Shown: positions 44,570-53,808, counted from the first letter of the stretch. The stretch is DNA of 64,000 nt from Cupriavidus neocaledonicus (GCF_000372525.1 NZ_AQUR01000077.1:182-64181), one strand, 5' to 3'. The notes: generated by a model not told the origin, from the sequence alone. Numbers and translations: made by a program.

Positions 44570-46219
44570 ATGAAAACCGCAACCCTGCGCCTGTACCAGA
44601 CGCTGCATACCTGGGTCGGCCTGATGGCCGGCTGGGCCCTGTTTATCGCCTTTTTTGCCGGCGCGGTCACCGTGTTCCACCACGAGCTGCATGTGTGGCA
44701 GTCGCCAGCGCGGCTCAAGGGCAGCGCGCCGGTCGAGGCCACGGCCGACCCCGCCGCGGTCGACCGCTTCATGCAGAAGCTGGTTGCGATCCACCCCGAA
44801 GCCGCGGCCAGTGCCTACGTGATCATGCCGTCGGAGGGCGAGCCCAATATCTCGGCTTACTGGCAGGACCAGGCCGGCGAGTGGCAGATGACCACCGACG
44901 CGCGCCTGGCCGGCAACGCCGCGATGCAGCGCGACACCTCGCGCGACCACGTCATGGGCGAGCTGTCGGCGTTCCTGAACAGCCTGCACTATTCGCTCGG
45001 CATCCCCGTCGGCGGCATCTATTTCATGGGCGCGATCTCGGTGCTGTACGGGCTGGCGCTGGTCTCCGGCGTGCTGCTGCACCTGCCGCGGCTGAAGAAG
45101 GATCTGTTCGCGGTGCGTCCCGGGCGCAACCTCAAGCGCTTCTGGATGGACACGCACAATGTGCTGGGCCTGTTCAGCCTGCCATTCCACCTGGTCTTCG
45201 CCATCACCGGCGCGCTGTTCTGCCTGTCACTGGTGCTGATGATGGTGTTCAACACGCTGACCTTCGATGGCCGCCTGTTCGAGGCGGTGCCGACCGCCAC
45301 CACCGCAGTGCCGGAAGTGGCCGCGGCAGGCCGCGCGGTGCCGACGCTGCCCACCGCGACGCTGATGCAGATCGCGCGCGAACACGGCGGCGAGCGCTTC
45401 ACGCCGGAGTCGTTCCGCTTCCAGCGCTACGGCGACGCCAACGCCGTGGTCGAAGTGCGCGGCACCAGCACACAGGCACTCGGCAACCTGGGCTCGGTCG
45501 GCATCCACGCCGCCAGCGGCGAAGCCAATGCCGGCCAGCTGACGGCCAACCAGACCGCCGGCGCGCGCGACAGCAACCATGGTCTCTACAGCGCGCTGTA
45601 CGCGCTCCATTTCGGCACCTTCGGCGAGCTGCCGGTGCGGCTGGTCTACCTGCTGGCCGGCCTGGCCGGCGCCTTCCTGTTCTATTCGGGCAACCTGCTG
45701 TGGATCGAATCGCGGCGCAAGCTGCGCCAGGCCGAGCAGCCGCGCGTGCATCGCCTGCTGGCGCAGGCCACCGTGGGTGTCTGCATCGGCTGCTGCATCG
45801 GCGTGGCGCTGTGCTTCCCGGCGGCGCTGCTGTGGCCCGAGCGCGCCGTCAGCCAGACCTATTTCACCGCGTTCGGCCTGGCCTGCGCCTGGGCGCTGCT
45901 GCGCCCGCCGGTGCGCGCCGCGGTGGAGCTGCTCTATGCCGCCGCGCTGGCCGCGCTGACGGTGCCGCTGTCGAACGCGATCCTGACCGGCGACCACCTG
46001 CTGCACAGCATCCCCAGCGGCCACTGGATCATCGCCGGCTTCGACCTTGGCGCGCTGGCGCTGGCGGCGGGCTTCGTCGCCCTCGCCCGCGCCACCGCGC
46101 GCCGCGCTCGCAGCGGGCCGGCGGAATCGGTCTGGGCCATGCCGCGCCCGGCACGGGCGCAACGGAGCGTCAGGCCGGCCACCGGGGCCAAGGCGATGTC
46201 CGGCACCGAGACGCGCTGA
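44570..46219 (+). CDS. PepSY-associated transmembrane protein (iron-regulated reductase-like)
   Basis: This 549-residue inner-membrane protein has the PepSY-TM layout: TM1 VGLMAGWALFIAFFAGAVTV followed by HHELH, a periplasmic PepSY segment, paired helices around YFMGAISVLYGLALVSGVLL and NVLGLFSLPFHLVFAITGAL, and further helices toward the C-terminus. Conserved His residues in the membrane segments could bind heme. Relatives sit with siderophore receptors and are thought to reduce or release iron from ferric siderophores. It is the third gene of the Fur-box operon and ends before a strong bidirectional terminator. No receptor gene is nearby. Confidence 0.85.
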   Translation: MKTATLRLYQTLHTWVGLMAGWALFIAFFAGAVTVFHHELHVWQSPARLKGSAPVEATADPAAVDRFMQKLVAIHPEAAASAYVIMPSEGEPNISAYWQDQAGEWQMTTDARLAGNAAMQRDTSRDHVMGELSAFLNSLHYSLGIPVGGIYFMGAISVLYGLALVSGVLLHLPRLKKDLFAVRPGRNLKRFWMDTHNVLGLFSLPFHLVFAITGALFCLSLVLMMVFNTLTFDGRLFEAVPTATTAVPEVAAAGRAVPTLPTATLMQIAREHGGERFTPESFRFQRYGDANAVVEVRGTSTQALGNLGSVGIHAASGEANAGQLTANQTAGARDSNHGLYSALYALHFGTFGELPVRLVYLLAGLAGAFLFYSGNLLWIESRRKLRQAEQPRVHRLLAQATVGVCIGCCIGVALCFPAALLWPERAVSQTYFTAFGLACAWALLRPPVRAAVELLYAAALAALTVPLSNAILTGDHLLHSIPSGHWIIAGFDLGALALAAGFVALARATARRARSGPAESVWAMPRPARAQRSVRPATGAKAMSGTETR

Positions 46220-46235
46220 CGCGCAGCGCCGGCAC

Positions 46236-46269
46236 AACAAAAACGGACGCCGCGGCGTCCGTTTTTGTT
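46236..46269. terminator. Perfect 34-base palindromic bidirectional terminator
   Basis: AACAAAAACGGACGCCG is followed immediately by its exact reverse complement. The stem is GC-rich in the middle with A/T tracts at both ends, so it can terminate in both directions. It closes the PepSY operon 16 bases after its stop codon. Confidence 0.9.
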
Positions 46270-46320
46270 GCCGGGGCTGCCCTACACTACCAGAGGCCAA
46301 CCACCGCGAGCCCGATCATC

Positions 46321-46560
46321 ATGGAACCGACCTTCCACCAGTTTGCAGAACTGTTCGACCAGCTTGGCCTGGCGTCGGACGAAACCAGCATCCGCGACTT
46401 CATCGGCAAGCATGCGCCGCTGCCCGAGACCCTCGAACTGGCCGAAGCCCCGTTCTGGACGCCCGCCCAGGCCGCGCTGCTGCGCGACGAGCTGCTCGAC
46501 GACGCCGACTGGGCCGAAGTCGTCGACCAGCTCAACCTGGCGCTGCGACAGCCGGCCTGA
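46321..46560 (+). CDS. DUF2789 family protein
   Basis: This 79-residue acidic cytoplasmic protein matches the DUF2789 pattern: FAELFDQLGLASDETSIRDFIGKH, then PFWTPAQAALLRDELLDDADWAEVVDQLNLALR. It is all helical and has no known function. A TACACT -10-like element lies at 46283-46288. Its TGA stop abuts the stop of the converging metC gene within a 16-base palindrome. Confidence 0.88.
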   Translation: MEPTFHQFAELFDQLGLASDETSIRDFIGKHAPLPETLELAEAPFWTPAQAALLRDELLDDADWAEVVDQLNLALRQPA

Positions 46561-47778
46561 TCAGGCCGACAGCGTGCCCTCGAGCGCCTGGCGCAGGTCG
46601 GCGATCAGGTCGCGCGTGTCTTCCAGGCCGATATAGAGCCGCACCAGCTCGCCGGTATCGTGCCAGTCCGCCGGCGGCCAGGTGCCCGCCGGGCGCATGC
46701 CCTGCACGTGGTACGGCACCGCCAGGCTGTGCGCGCCGCCCCACGACCAGCCGATGGCGAACAGCTGCAGGGCCTCGACGAAGGCATCGACCTGCTGGCG
46801 CGTATAGCGCTCGCGCAGCACGATGGCGAACAGCCCGCTGGCGCCGGTGAATTCGCGCCGCCAGTTGGCATGGCCGGGACAATCCGGCAGCGCGGGATGC
46901 AGCACGCGTGCCACCTCCGGCCGCTGGCGCAGCCATTCGGCCACCTCGCGCGCGGCGCGGTCATGGGCCGCCAGCCGCACCGGCAGGCTCGGCAGCGCGC
47001 GCAGCACCAGGTGGCAGTCGTCGGCGGACACGCCCCAGCCCATCAGCATGCGGGCACGCTTGAGCCGGCCGTGCAGGCCGTCGTCGCAGGTCAGGACCGC
47101 GCCCATCAGCACGTCGCTGCCGCCGGACTGGTACTTGGTCAGCGCCTGTACCGAGATGTCGATGCCCAGCTCGAACGGGCGGAAATAGACGCCGGCCGAC
47201 CAGGTATTGTCGATCGCGGTCAGCACGCCGCGCGCGCGCGCCGCGGCGACGATGGCGCCGCAGTCGGGCACCTCCATCGTCACCGAGCCGGGGGATTCCA
47301 TCCAGATCAGGCGCGTGTTGGGCTGGATCAGCGCGGGCAGCGCGGCGGCGTCCATGGGATCGTAGTAGCGCACGGTCACGCCGAAGTCGCGCGCCAGCCA
47401 CTCACCGTGGTCGCGGTTGGGGCCGTAGACGTTATGCGGCACCAGCACGTCATCGCCGCTCTTGAGCAGCGCGAAGTACACCAGCGAGATCGCCGCCAGC
47501 CCCGACGGCTGCAGCAGCGTGTGGCGCGCGCCCTCGAGCAGCGCCAGGTGCTGGCACAGCGCCTCGCTGGTCGGCGTGGCATGCAGGCCGTAGCGCCAGT
47601 AGGTGGTGGCGCCGTCGCCATGCGCGCGCAGTTCGGCGAGGTTGCGGAACACCACGGTCGAGCCACGGTGCGTGGCCGGGGAAAACGAGGCAAAGCCGGG
47701 GGCGATGTCCAGCTGCGGCTGGACCGCGACGGTCTGCAGGTAATGGGATGCGGGCTTGTCGGATGGCGAATCGGACAC
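46561..47778 (-). CDS. metC: Cystathionine beta-lyase (PLP enzyme)
   Basis: This 405-residue PLP enzyme of the Cys/Met metabolism family cleaves cystathionine to homocysteine. It has the tyrosine-rich cofactor region TTYWRYGLHATPTSEAL, the Asp in TAIDNTWSAG, and the PLP lysine in ALTKYQSGGSDVLMG. The segment after the lysine is typical of MetC rather than of MetB or MetZ. I choose a GTG start at 47778 (VSDSPSDKPASHYLQ) because AAGGA lies 8 bases upstream; the open frame to 47898 looks non-coding. The stop abuts that of the DUF2789 gene. Confidence 0.88.
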   Translation of the reverse strand: MSDSPSDKPASHYLQTVAVQPQLDIAPGFASFSPATHRGSTVVFRNLAELRAHGDGATTYWRYGLHATPTSEALCQHLALLEGARHTLLQPSGLAAISLVYFALLKSGDDVLVPHNVYGPNRDHGEWLARDFGVTVRYYDPMDAAALPALIQPNTRLIWMESPGSVTMEVPDCGAIVAAARARGVLTAIDNTWSAGVYFRPFELGIDISVQALTKYQSGGSDVLMGAVLTCDDGLHGRLKRARMLMGWGVSADDCHLVLRALPSLPVRLAAHDRAAREVAEWLRQRPEVARVLHPALPDCPGHANWRREFTGASGLFAIVLRERYTRQQVDAFVEALQLFAIGWSWGGAHSLAVPYHVQGMRPAGTWPPADWHDTGELVRLYIGLEDTRDLIADLRQALEGTLSA

Positions 47779-47931
47779 GGCGGTTTCCTTGCTGGCTTGC
47801 CGGCCGGCTGCGCAACTCCGAATGCGACGGAGCGCGGCACGGTCAGGCATGAGACGCGATGAGCCTCCGAGCTTACCAGCAAATGCCGCGCGCGCCACCG
47901 GGATGCTTCAGCGCGCGGCAGCGGAAAAGGC

Positions 47932-48558
47932 TTACCAGCCGGAAATCGACGACTTCGGCGGCGGCGGCGCGTAGGTCACGCCGCTGTTGGGCGTCATGTC
48001 GAACGGCGGGATCACCAGCATGCCCAGCGGGCGGATGAAGAACGGCAGCACGATGGCGGGATTGAAGGCATCGGTCCAGGTGCCGCGCACGGCGCCGCTG
48101 GCGTCGATGGTGCCTTCCCAGTTGCCCGACACCCGGGTGCCGTCGTCGGACTCCTCCATCAGGAAGGCGCCATCCTCCCACTCGCCGGCCAGCAGGCGCA
48201 CGCCGGCGCCGCGGCCGCTGTACTCGCCGCGCACGCTGTCGCGCTCGTCGGGCTTGGGGCCCAGGCGCAGCCGCACCGGCTGGTCGCCGAGCTTGCCGAC
48301 ATAGACCGGCAGCGATGCATACTCGGGCCGCGGCGCCAGCGGCCTGGCGGCGGCGCCTGTCGACAGCGCCGCGCCGCGGCGGGCCTCGCCGTCGCGGATG
48401 GCCTGGTTCAGGCCCAGCGCTTCACCGCCGGCGGCGGCGCCATGCACCGGGCCGGTCGACAGCTCGGTGGCCGGTGCCGCCTGCGCCGCGCCCGCCAGGG
48501 CGAACACGGCGGCGGCACCAAGGGTCGTGCAAAGATCGGTCAGCCGGGCCACGCGCAA
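47932..48558 (-). CDS. Exported protein of unknown function downstream of bktB
   Basis: This protein of about 208 residues has a signal peptide (ARLTDLCTTLGAAAVFALAG, cleavage near AQAAP). The mature part begins with a low-complexity Gly/Ala region, then a beta-rich domain (LPVYVGKLGDQPVRLRLGPKP, GVRLLAGEWEDGAFLMEESD, GNWEGTIDASGAVRGTWTD) and a hydrophobic C-terminal part. No family is recognised. The likely start is TTG at 48558, since GAGG lies 6 bases upstream; GTG at 48552 is an alternative. The start lies 8 bases after the bktB stop, so it is probably translated from the bktB message. Confidence 0.7.
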   Translation of the reverse strand: MRVARLTDLCTTLGAAAVFALAGAAQAAPATELSTGPVHGAAAGGEALGLNQAIRDGEARRGAALSTGAAARPLAPRPEYASLPVYVGKLGDQPVRLRLGPKPDERDSVRGEYSGRGAGVRLLAGEWEDGAFLMEESDDGTRVSGNWEGTIDASGAVRGTWTDAFNPAIVLPFFIRPLGMLVIPPFDMTPNSGVTYAPPPPKSSISGW

Positions 48559-48566
48559 GGCAATCC

Positions 48567-49751
48567 TCAGATCCGTTCGAAGATGGCGGCAATGCCCTGC
48601 CCGCCGCCGATGCACATCGTCACCAGCGCGTAGCGGCCTTGCACGCGGTTCAGTTCATGCAGCGCCTTGACCGTGATCAGCGCGCCGGTGGCGCCGATCG
48701 GATGGCCCAGCGAGATGCCCGAGCCGTTCGGGTTGACCTTGGCCGGATCCAGGCCGAGCGCCTTGCTGACCGCGCAGGCCTGCGCGGCAAAGGCCTCGTT
48801 GGCTTCGATCACGTCCAGGTCCGACACCTGCAGGCCGGCACGCTCGAGCGCGATCTTCGTCGCCGGCACCGGGCCGATGCCCATGGTCTTGGGGTCGACC
48901 CCGGCATGGCCGTAGGACACCAGGCGCGCCAGCGGCTTCAGGCCGCGGCGCTCGGCCTCGGCCCGCTCCATCATCACCACCGCGGCGGCGGCGTCGTTCA
49001 GGCCCGAGGCATTGCCGGCGGTGACGGTGCCGTTTTCCTTGACGAAGACCGGCTTGAGCTTGGTCATGTCGTCCATGGTGGCATCGTGGCGCACGTGCTC
49101 GTCGGTGTCGAAGGTGACCTCGCCCTTGCGGCCCTTGGTCACCACCGGGACGATCTGGTCCTTGAAGTAGCCGGCCTTGATCGCGGCCGAGGCGCGGCGG
49201 TGCGATTCCAGCGCGGCCTCGTCCTGCTGCGCGCGCGAGATCTCGTATTCCTTGGCGACGTTCTCCGCGGTCACGCCCATGTGGATGCGGTGGAACGGGT
49301 CATGCAGCGCGCCCAGCATCATGTCGACCAGGCCGGCATCGCCCATGCGCGCGCCCCAGCGTGCCGCCGGGGCCAGGTACGGGGCACGGCTCATGCTCTC
49401 GGCACCGCCGCCGATGGCGACGTCGGCATCGCCCAGCAGGATGGTCTGCGCGGCGCTGACGATGGCCTGCAGGCCCGAGCCGCACAGCCGGTTGACGGTC
49501 AGCGCGGGGGCGTTGACGGAAACGCCGCCGTTGACGGCGGCAACACGGCCCAGGTACATGTCGCGCGGCTCGGTCTGGATCACGTTGCCGAACACCACAT
49601 GGCCGACATCGTCGCCCGACACCTGCGCGCGGGCCAGCGCCTCGCGCACCACCAGCGCACCCAGCTCGGCCGGCGCCACGTCCTTCAGGCTGCCGCCAAA
49701 GGTTCCGATCGCGGTGCGGACACCGCTCACTACTACGACTTCACGCGTCAT
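48567..49751 (-). CDS. bktB: Beta-ketothiolase BktB
   Basis: This 394-residue thiolase is almost the sequence I recall for C. necator BktB, which condenses acetyl-CoA with acetyl- or propionyl-CoA and supplies 3-ketovaleryl-CoA for copolymer synthesis. The nucleophile is Cys90 (NRLCGSGLQAIV), the His is in GHPIGATGA, and the second Cys is in MCIGGGQG. The start at 49751 has GGAG 6-7 bases upstream. A TATACT -10 lies at 49785-49790 on the minus strand. A small exported protein gene follows 8 bases after the stop. The phaCAB locus lies about 5 kb away. Confidence 0.96.
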   Translation of the reverse strand: MTREVVVVSGVRTAIGTFGGSLKDVAPAELGALVVREALARAQVSGDDVGHVVFGNVIQTEPRDMYLGRVAAVNGGVSVNAPALTVNRLCGSGLQAIVSAAQTILLGDADVAIGGGAESMSRAPYLAPAARWGARMGDAGLVDMMLGALHDPFHRIHMGVTAENVAKEYEISRAQQDEAALESHRRASAAIKAGYFKDQIVPVVTKGRKGEVTFDTDEHVRHDATMDDMTKLKPVFVKENGTVTAGNASGLNDAAAAVVMMERAEAERRGLKPLARLVSYGHAGVDPKTMGIGPVPATKIALERAGLQVSDLDVIEANEAFAAQACAVSKALGLDPAKVNPNGSGISLGHPIGATGALITVKALHELNRVQGRYALVTMCIGGGQGIAAIFERI

Positions 49752-49866
49752 GACTGTCTCCATCCAGGTTATGTTGCACCGCACAGTATAGCCGCAGCGC
49801 AGCCGAAGCGAACGGTCGTACTTTTACCTAATGGCAGCCTTGCCGGCATCGTCCGGCGGGACTAGC

Positions 49867-51246
49867 TCAGACCTCGCCCCACAGGTCGTGGCCGTCGGCG
49901 CCGGTGATCTTCACGTCGACGAACTCGCCGGCGCGGTAGCGTTGCGAGGTGCGCTGTGGCGGCGCGATATAGACCAGGCCGTCGATTTCCGGCGCATCGG
50001 CAGACGAGCGGCCGATGCCGCCGTCCTGGTTGACCTCGTCGACCAGCACGCGCAGGGTCTGCCCGACCTTGCGCTGCAGGCGGCGCGTGGACACCGCCTC
50101 GGCCACCTCCATGAAGCGGGCGCGGCGTTCCTCGCGCACTTCATCGGGCAGCGCACCCGGCAGGTCGTTGGCCGTGGCGCCCTCCACCGGCGAATAGGCG
50201 AAGCAGCCGACGCGGTCCAGTTCGGCCTCGGCAATGAAGTCCAGCAGCGTCTGGAATTCGGCCTCCGTTTCGCCCGGGAAGCCGGCGATGAAGGTGCTGC
50301 GGATGGTCAGTTCCGGACAGATCTCGCGCCAGGCGCGGATGCGGTCCATGGTCTTCTCGGCGTTGGCCGGGCGCTTCATGCGCTTGAGCACGTCCGGGTG
50401 CGCGTGCTGCAGCGGCACGTCGAGGTAAGGCAGCACGTGGCCGTTGTTCATCAGCGGGATGATCTCGTCGACGTGCGGGTACGGGTACACATAGTGCAGG
50501 CGCACCCAGGCGCCGTACTGCGCGGCCAGCTCGCCCAGTGCCGCCACCAGCTCGGTCATGCGGGTCTTTAGCGGGCGGCCGTTCCAGAAGCCGGTGCGGT
50601 ACTTGACGTCGACGCCGTAGGCACTGGTGTCCTGCGAGATCACCAGCAGTTCCTTGACCCCGGCCTTGAACAGGTTTTCGGCCTCGAGCATGACCTCGGC
50701 CACCGGGCGCGAGACCAGGTCGCCGCGCATCGACGGGATGATGCAGAACGAGCAGCGGTGGTTGCAGCCCTCGGAGATCTTCAGGTAGGCGTAGTGCTTG
50801 GGCGTGAGCTTGATGCCGGCGGCCGGCACCAGGTCGGTGAACGGGTCATGCGGCTTGGGCAGGTGCGTGTGCACGGCTTGCATCACCTCACCGAGGGCGT
50901 GCGGGCCGGTCACGGCCAGCACCTTGGGATGCACCGACGACACGATGTCGTGGCCGGCGGCGTCCTTCTTCGCGCCCAGGCAGCCGGTGACGATGACCTT
51001 GCCGTTCTCGGTCAGCGCTTCGCCGATCGCGTCGAGGCTTTCCTGCACGGCTTCGTCGATAAAGCCGCAGGTGTTGACCACCACCAGGTCGGCGCCGTCA
51101 TAGGTCCCGCTGATGGCATAGCCCTCGGCGCGCAGCTGGGTGATGATCTGCTCGGAATCGACCAGCGCTTTCGGGCAGCCAAGGGAAACGAATCCCACAC
51201 GCGGACTATGGTCTTTCTGGTTCGTTGCTTCTGAGGGGTTTTTCAC
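49867..51246 (-). CDS. rimO: Ribosomal protein S12 methylthiotransferase RimO
   Basis: This 459-residue radical-SAM enzyme adds a methylthio group to an Asp of ribosomal protein S12. The N-terminal UPF0004 domain carries cluster cysteines in [16 protein letters not shown] and VVNTCGFID. The radical-SAM cluster motif is [13 protein letters not shown]-terminal TRAM domain ends the protein ([20 protein letters not shown]). RimO rather than MiaB is indicated by the [10 protein letters not shown] opening. It is followed by bktB with about 115 bases between. Confidence 0.96.
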   Translation of the reverse strand: MKNPSEATNQKDHSPRVGFVSLGCPKALVDSEQIITQLRAEGYAISGTYDGADLVVVNTCGFIDEAVQESLDAIGEALTENGKVIVTGCLGAKKDAAGHDIVSSVHPKVLAVTGPHALGEVMQAVHTHLPKPHDPFTDLVPAAGIKLTPKHYAYLKISEGCNHRCSFCIIPSMRGDLVSRPVAEVMLEAENLFKAGVKELLVISQDTSAYGVDVKYRTGFWNGRPLKTRMTELVAALGELAAQYGAWVRLHYVYPYPHVDEIIPLMNNGHVLPYLDVPLQHAHPDVLKRMKRPANAEKTMDRIRAWREICPELTIRSTFIAGFPGETEAEFQTLLDFIAEAELDRVGCFAYSPVEGATANDLPGALPDEVREERRARFMEVAEAVSTRRLQRKVGQTLRVLVDEVNQDGGIGRSSADAPEIDGLVYIAPPQRTSQRYRAGEFVDVKITGADGHDLWGEV

Positions 51247-51404
51247 GTTGGAATCCGAATGTGGGGCAAGGCGCGGCAGCCGCAGCGTCGGTCACGCAGA
51301 CAAGGCCGCCAGGCGCAAAACAGGCAATCGCGCATTTTAACCGTTTGCCGGAATTTGCCGGCGCCTGACGCACGACATCCGCACCGGCCACGGTTACGCC
51401 GGCG

Positions 51405-52361
51405 TCACTCCGCGCTTGACAGGCCTTGCAGGACCTGACCGATCTCCCGCGAGTCCTGCATGCGCCGGATCGCCGCATGGAGTTCGCCGGCCTGCGGCCA
51501 GGTCCGCTTGAGATAACTGAGCCAGAGCTTGACGCGTCCGTGCTCGTGGCATGAGGCGATGCGCGCATGCAGCTTGTCCAGGTACGCCGCGATCTGGCCC
51601 AATACCAGGGGCCACTCTCCGGCGGACGGCGTGCTGTCCATCAGGCCGCGAATGCGCAAGGCGAGAAACGGATCCGAGACCGCGCCGCGCCCGATCATGA
51701 CGTCGTCGCAACCGCTGACTTCGCGGCAGCGGGTCCAGTCCGCAACGCTCCAGACCTCGCCGTTCGCAATCACGGGTATGTCCACGGCCGCGGCAATGCG
51801 CGCGATCCAGTCCCAGTGCGCCGGCGGCCGGTAGCCGTGGTCGCGCGTGCGCGCATGCACCACCAGCGAAGCCGCGCCGCCTGCGGCCAGCGCGGCGGCG
51901 CAATCGATGGCCAGCGCGGTATCCGAGACCCCCAGCCGCATCTTGGCGGTCACCGGAATATTGGCCGGCACCGCCGCGCGCACCGAGGCGACGATCCGGT
52001 TCAGCAGCGCCGGATTGGCCAGCAGCATCGCGCCGCCGCCATGCCGGTTGACCACCTTGGCAGGGCAACCGAAGTTCAGGTCGATGCCATGCGGCGACAG
52101 GGTCGCGGCATAGGCGGCATTGCGCGCCAGCCACTCGGGATCACTGCCCAGCAGCTGGATCACCATCGGCGTGCCGCTGCGGGTATGGCCGCCGGACAGG
52201 ATCTCGGGCGTATCGCGCTCATAGACCCGCGCCGGCAGCAGCGACCCCGTCACCCGCACGAACTCCGACACGCAGCCGTCGTAGCCGCCGGTCGCGGTCA
52301 GCACATCGCGCAGCACATAGTCGGCAAGCCCTTCCATCGGAGCCAGGAACAGCCGGCTCAT
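51405..52361 (-). CDS. dusC: tRNA-dihydrouridine synthase (DusC type)
   Basis: This 318-residue flavoenzyme reduces a uridine in the tRNA D-arm region. It begins MSRLFLAPMEGLADYVLRDV with the FMN barrel, has the active Cys in NFGCPAKVVNRHGGGAML, and the FMN phosphate site in ANGEVWSV and MIGRGAVSDP. The start at 52361 is fixed by the conserved opening; the frame is open far upstream to 52949, where the translation has no Dus resemblance. A TAGAAT -10 lies at 52505-52510 on the minus strand. Confidence 0.93.
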   Translation of the reverse strand: MSRLFLAPMEGLADYVLRDVLTATGGYDGCVSEFVRVTGSLLPARVYERDTPEILSGGHTRSGTPMVIQLLGSDPEWLARNAAYAATLSPHGIDLNFGCPAKVVNRHGGGAMLLANPALLNRIVASVRAAVPANIPVTAKMRLGVSDTALAIDCAAALAAGGAASLVVHARTRDHGYRPPAHWDWIARIAAAVDIPVIANGEVWSVADWTRCREVSGCDDVMIGRGAVSDPFLALRIRGLMDSTPSAGEWPLVLGQIAAYLDKLHARIASCHEHGRVKLWLSYLKRTWPQAGELHAAIRRMQDSREIGQVLQGLSSAE

Positions 52362-52537
52362 GGCAAGCACCGCGCCGCGGGCACCGGCGCCGGAGAGGAA
52401 GATTGGAGAACGTGGGACATGGGACGCCGCGCAGACAAGGCGAGTCCCAAACTGAGCCGCCGCTGAAAGATGCGATACAGGGCCCCGGAGGGGGCAAAGC
52501 GCGCATTCTACCTGCTTTGCGATGGGGCGGTTTTTCG

Positions 52538-52574
52538 GGAATCGGTGATTCCACGCCTGTAGCCGAAAGGCTAC
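52538..52574 (+). promoter_or_regulatory. Candidate operator and start-site hairpin of the toxin-antitoxin pair
   Basis: GGAATC-GGT-GATTCC (52538-52552) is a perfect 15-base inverted repeat 30 bases before the toxin ATG, a good size for an HTH antitoxin. It is followed by GTAGCC-GAAA-GGCTAC (52559-52574), a 6-pair hairpin with a stable tetraloop 8 bases before the ATG, covering the place where a ribosome binding site would be. Confidence 0.55.
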
Positions 52575-52582
52575 GGCGCGGT

Positions 52583-52888
52583 ATGCTGGGCATCCGCACA
52601 ACCCAAATGTTCGACCGCTGGTACTCCGCCTTGCGCGACAACGCTGCCAGGATTCGCATCCAGGTCCGAATCGACCGCACGCTGAACGGAAATCCAGGCG
52701 ACGTGAAAGCCGTTGGCGGTGGTCTCTTTGAAATGCCGGTGGATCATGGTCCCGGCTACCGCATCTATTTTCAGCGACCCGGCCAAGTTCTTGTCGTCCT
52801 TCTCTGCGGCGGCAACAAGTCGACCGAGCACGCTGATATCGACCGCCACGCCACCTCGCGGCGAATCTTGACCTGGTGTGAGCCATGA
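52583..52888 (+). CDS. RelE/HigB-type toxin (addiction module killer protein)
   Basis: This 101-residue protein has the fold and motifs of the small RelE/ParE-superfamily toxins called addiction module killer proteins: FDRWYSALRDNAARIRIQVRIDR, GDVKAVGGGLFEMPVDHGPGYRIYF, and LCGGNKSTEHADIDRH. Such toxins usually cut mRNA at the ribosome. The toxin gene comes first and overlaps the antitoxin by ATGA, the usual order for this group. No good ribosome binding site is visible; a hairpin occupies its place. It lies between dusC and phaR, inserted among conserved core genes. Confidence 0.9.
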   Translation: MLGIRTTQMFDRWYSALRDNAARIRIQVRIDRTLNGNPGDVKAVGGGLFEMPVDHGPGYRIYFQRPGQVLVVLLCGGNKSTEHADIDRHATSRRILTWCEP

Positions 52889-53175
52889 AAGAACCAACCC
52901 ACCCCTGGGATTCGGCAGCACCACTGCGCAACGAGAAAGAAATCGCCACCTACCTGGACGCCTGCCTGGCCCAGGCCGGTGACGACGATCGCTTCATTGC
53001 CTATGCGCTCGGCGTGGTCGCACGCGCCCGCGGCATGACGCGGCTGGCCCGCGAAACCGGCCTGTCGCGCGAAAGCCTCTACCGTTCGCTGTCGGGCGAA
53101 GGCAATCCGGAATGCGGGACGATCTGGAAGGTGATGCGGGCGCTGGGGATTCGCCTGCACGCAAGCGCCGGCTGA
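52885..53175 (+). CDS. HTH antitoxin of the RelE/HigB-type pair
   Basis: This 96-residue antitoxin has a lambda-repressor-like helix-turn-helix in the second half (ARGMTRLARETGLSRESLYRSLSGEGNPECGTIWKVMRALG). This is the layout of the addiction-module antidote family paired with the upstream toxin. The N-terminal part (NEKEIATYLDACLAQA) probably contacts the toxin. Its ATG overlaps the toxin stop, so both are translated together. It likely represses the operon by binding the inverted repeat at 52538-52552. Confidence 0.9.
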   Translation: MKEPTHPWDSAAPLRNEKEIATYLDACLAQAGDDDRFIAYALGVVARARGMTRLARETGLSRESLYRSLSGEGNPECGTIWKVMRALGIRLHASAG

Positions 53176-53229
53176 GCGCCGGCCCTGGGGCGGATGCGCG
53201 GCGGGCGCTCGGCCCGCCGCCGCGTGTTG

Positions 53230-53781
53230 CTACTTCTTGTCGGGCTGGTTGAACGGGAACGTGCCGAACATGTTCTTGGCCTGGTTCTGCATCTGCTCCT
53301 GCATCTGCACGAACAGGTTCTTGCTCTGCTCGATGTAGTTGCTCATCATGCCCTGCATCATCGGGCCCTGCATGTTCATGAACTGCGACCACATGTCGGG
53401 GCTGAACGCCTCGCCGGAGTACAGGCCCTTGGAGTTCTCGGCGAGCTTGTTCTGGATGTCGATGAAGGCCTGGATGTTCTTTTCCAGGTAGGTGCCCATC
53501 ATGCCCTGCATGGCATGGCCGTAGAAGCGGATGATCTGCGACAGCATGGCGCTGGAGAACATCGGTACGCCGCCGGTCTCTTCTTCCAGGATGATCTGCA
53601 GCAGGATGCTGCGCGTCAGTTCGTCACCGGACTTGGCGTCGACAACCTTGAATTCCTCGGAATCCATCACCAGCTGCTTGACGTCGGCCAGGGTGATGTA
53701 GGTGCTGGTCTGGGTATCGTAGAGCCTGCGGTTGGGATACTTTTTGATCAGTCGCTCTGCGCCTTTTTTGGTCGTGGCCAT
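53230..53781 (-). CDS. phaR: PHB regulon repressor PhaR
   Basis: This 183-residue protein has the same length I recall for the C. necator PhaR. The N-terminal DNA-binding region (RLIKKYPNRRLYDTQTSTYITLADVKQLV) is the PHB/PHA accumulation regulator domain. The C-terminal region, rich in Met and Gln (MQGPMMQGMMSNYIEQSKNLF), contacts PHB. PhaR represses phasin (phaP) and its own gene and leaves DNA when PHB granules form. AAGGA lies upstream of the ATG. It is separated from phaB by 421 bases that hold its own control region and a hairpin. Confidence 0.96.
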   Translation of the reverse strand: MATTKKGAERLIKKYPNRRLYDTQTSTYITLADVKQLVMDSEEFKVVDAKSGDELTRSILLQIILEEETGGVPMFSSAMLSQIIRFYGHAMQGMMGTYLEKNIQAFIDIQNKLAENSKGLYSGEAFSPDMWSQFMNMQGPMMQGMMSNYIEQSKNLFVQMQEQMQNQAKNMFGTFPFNQPDKK

Positions 53782-53808
53782 CGGTGCTCTGTCCTTGTGT
53801 CGTCGCTG

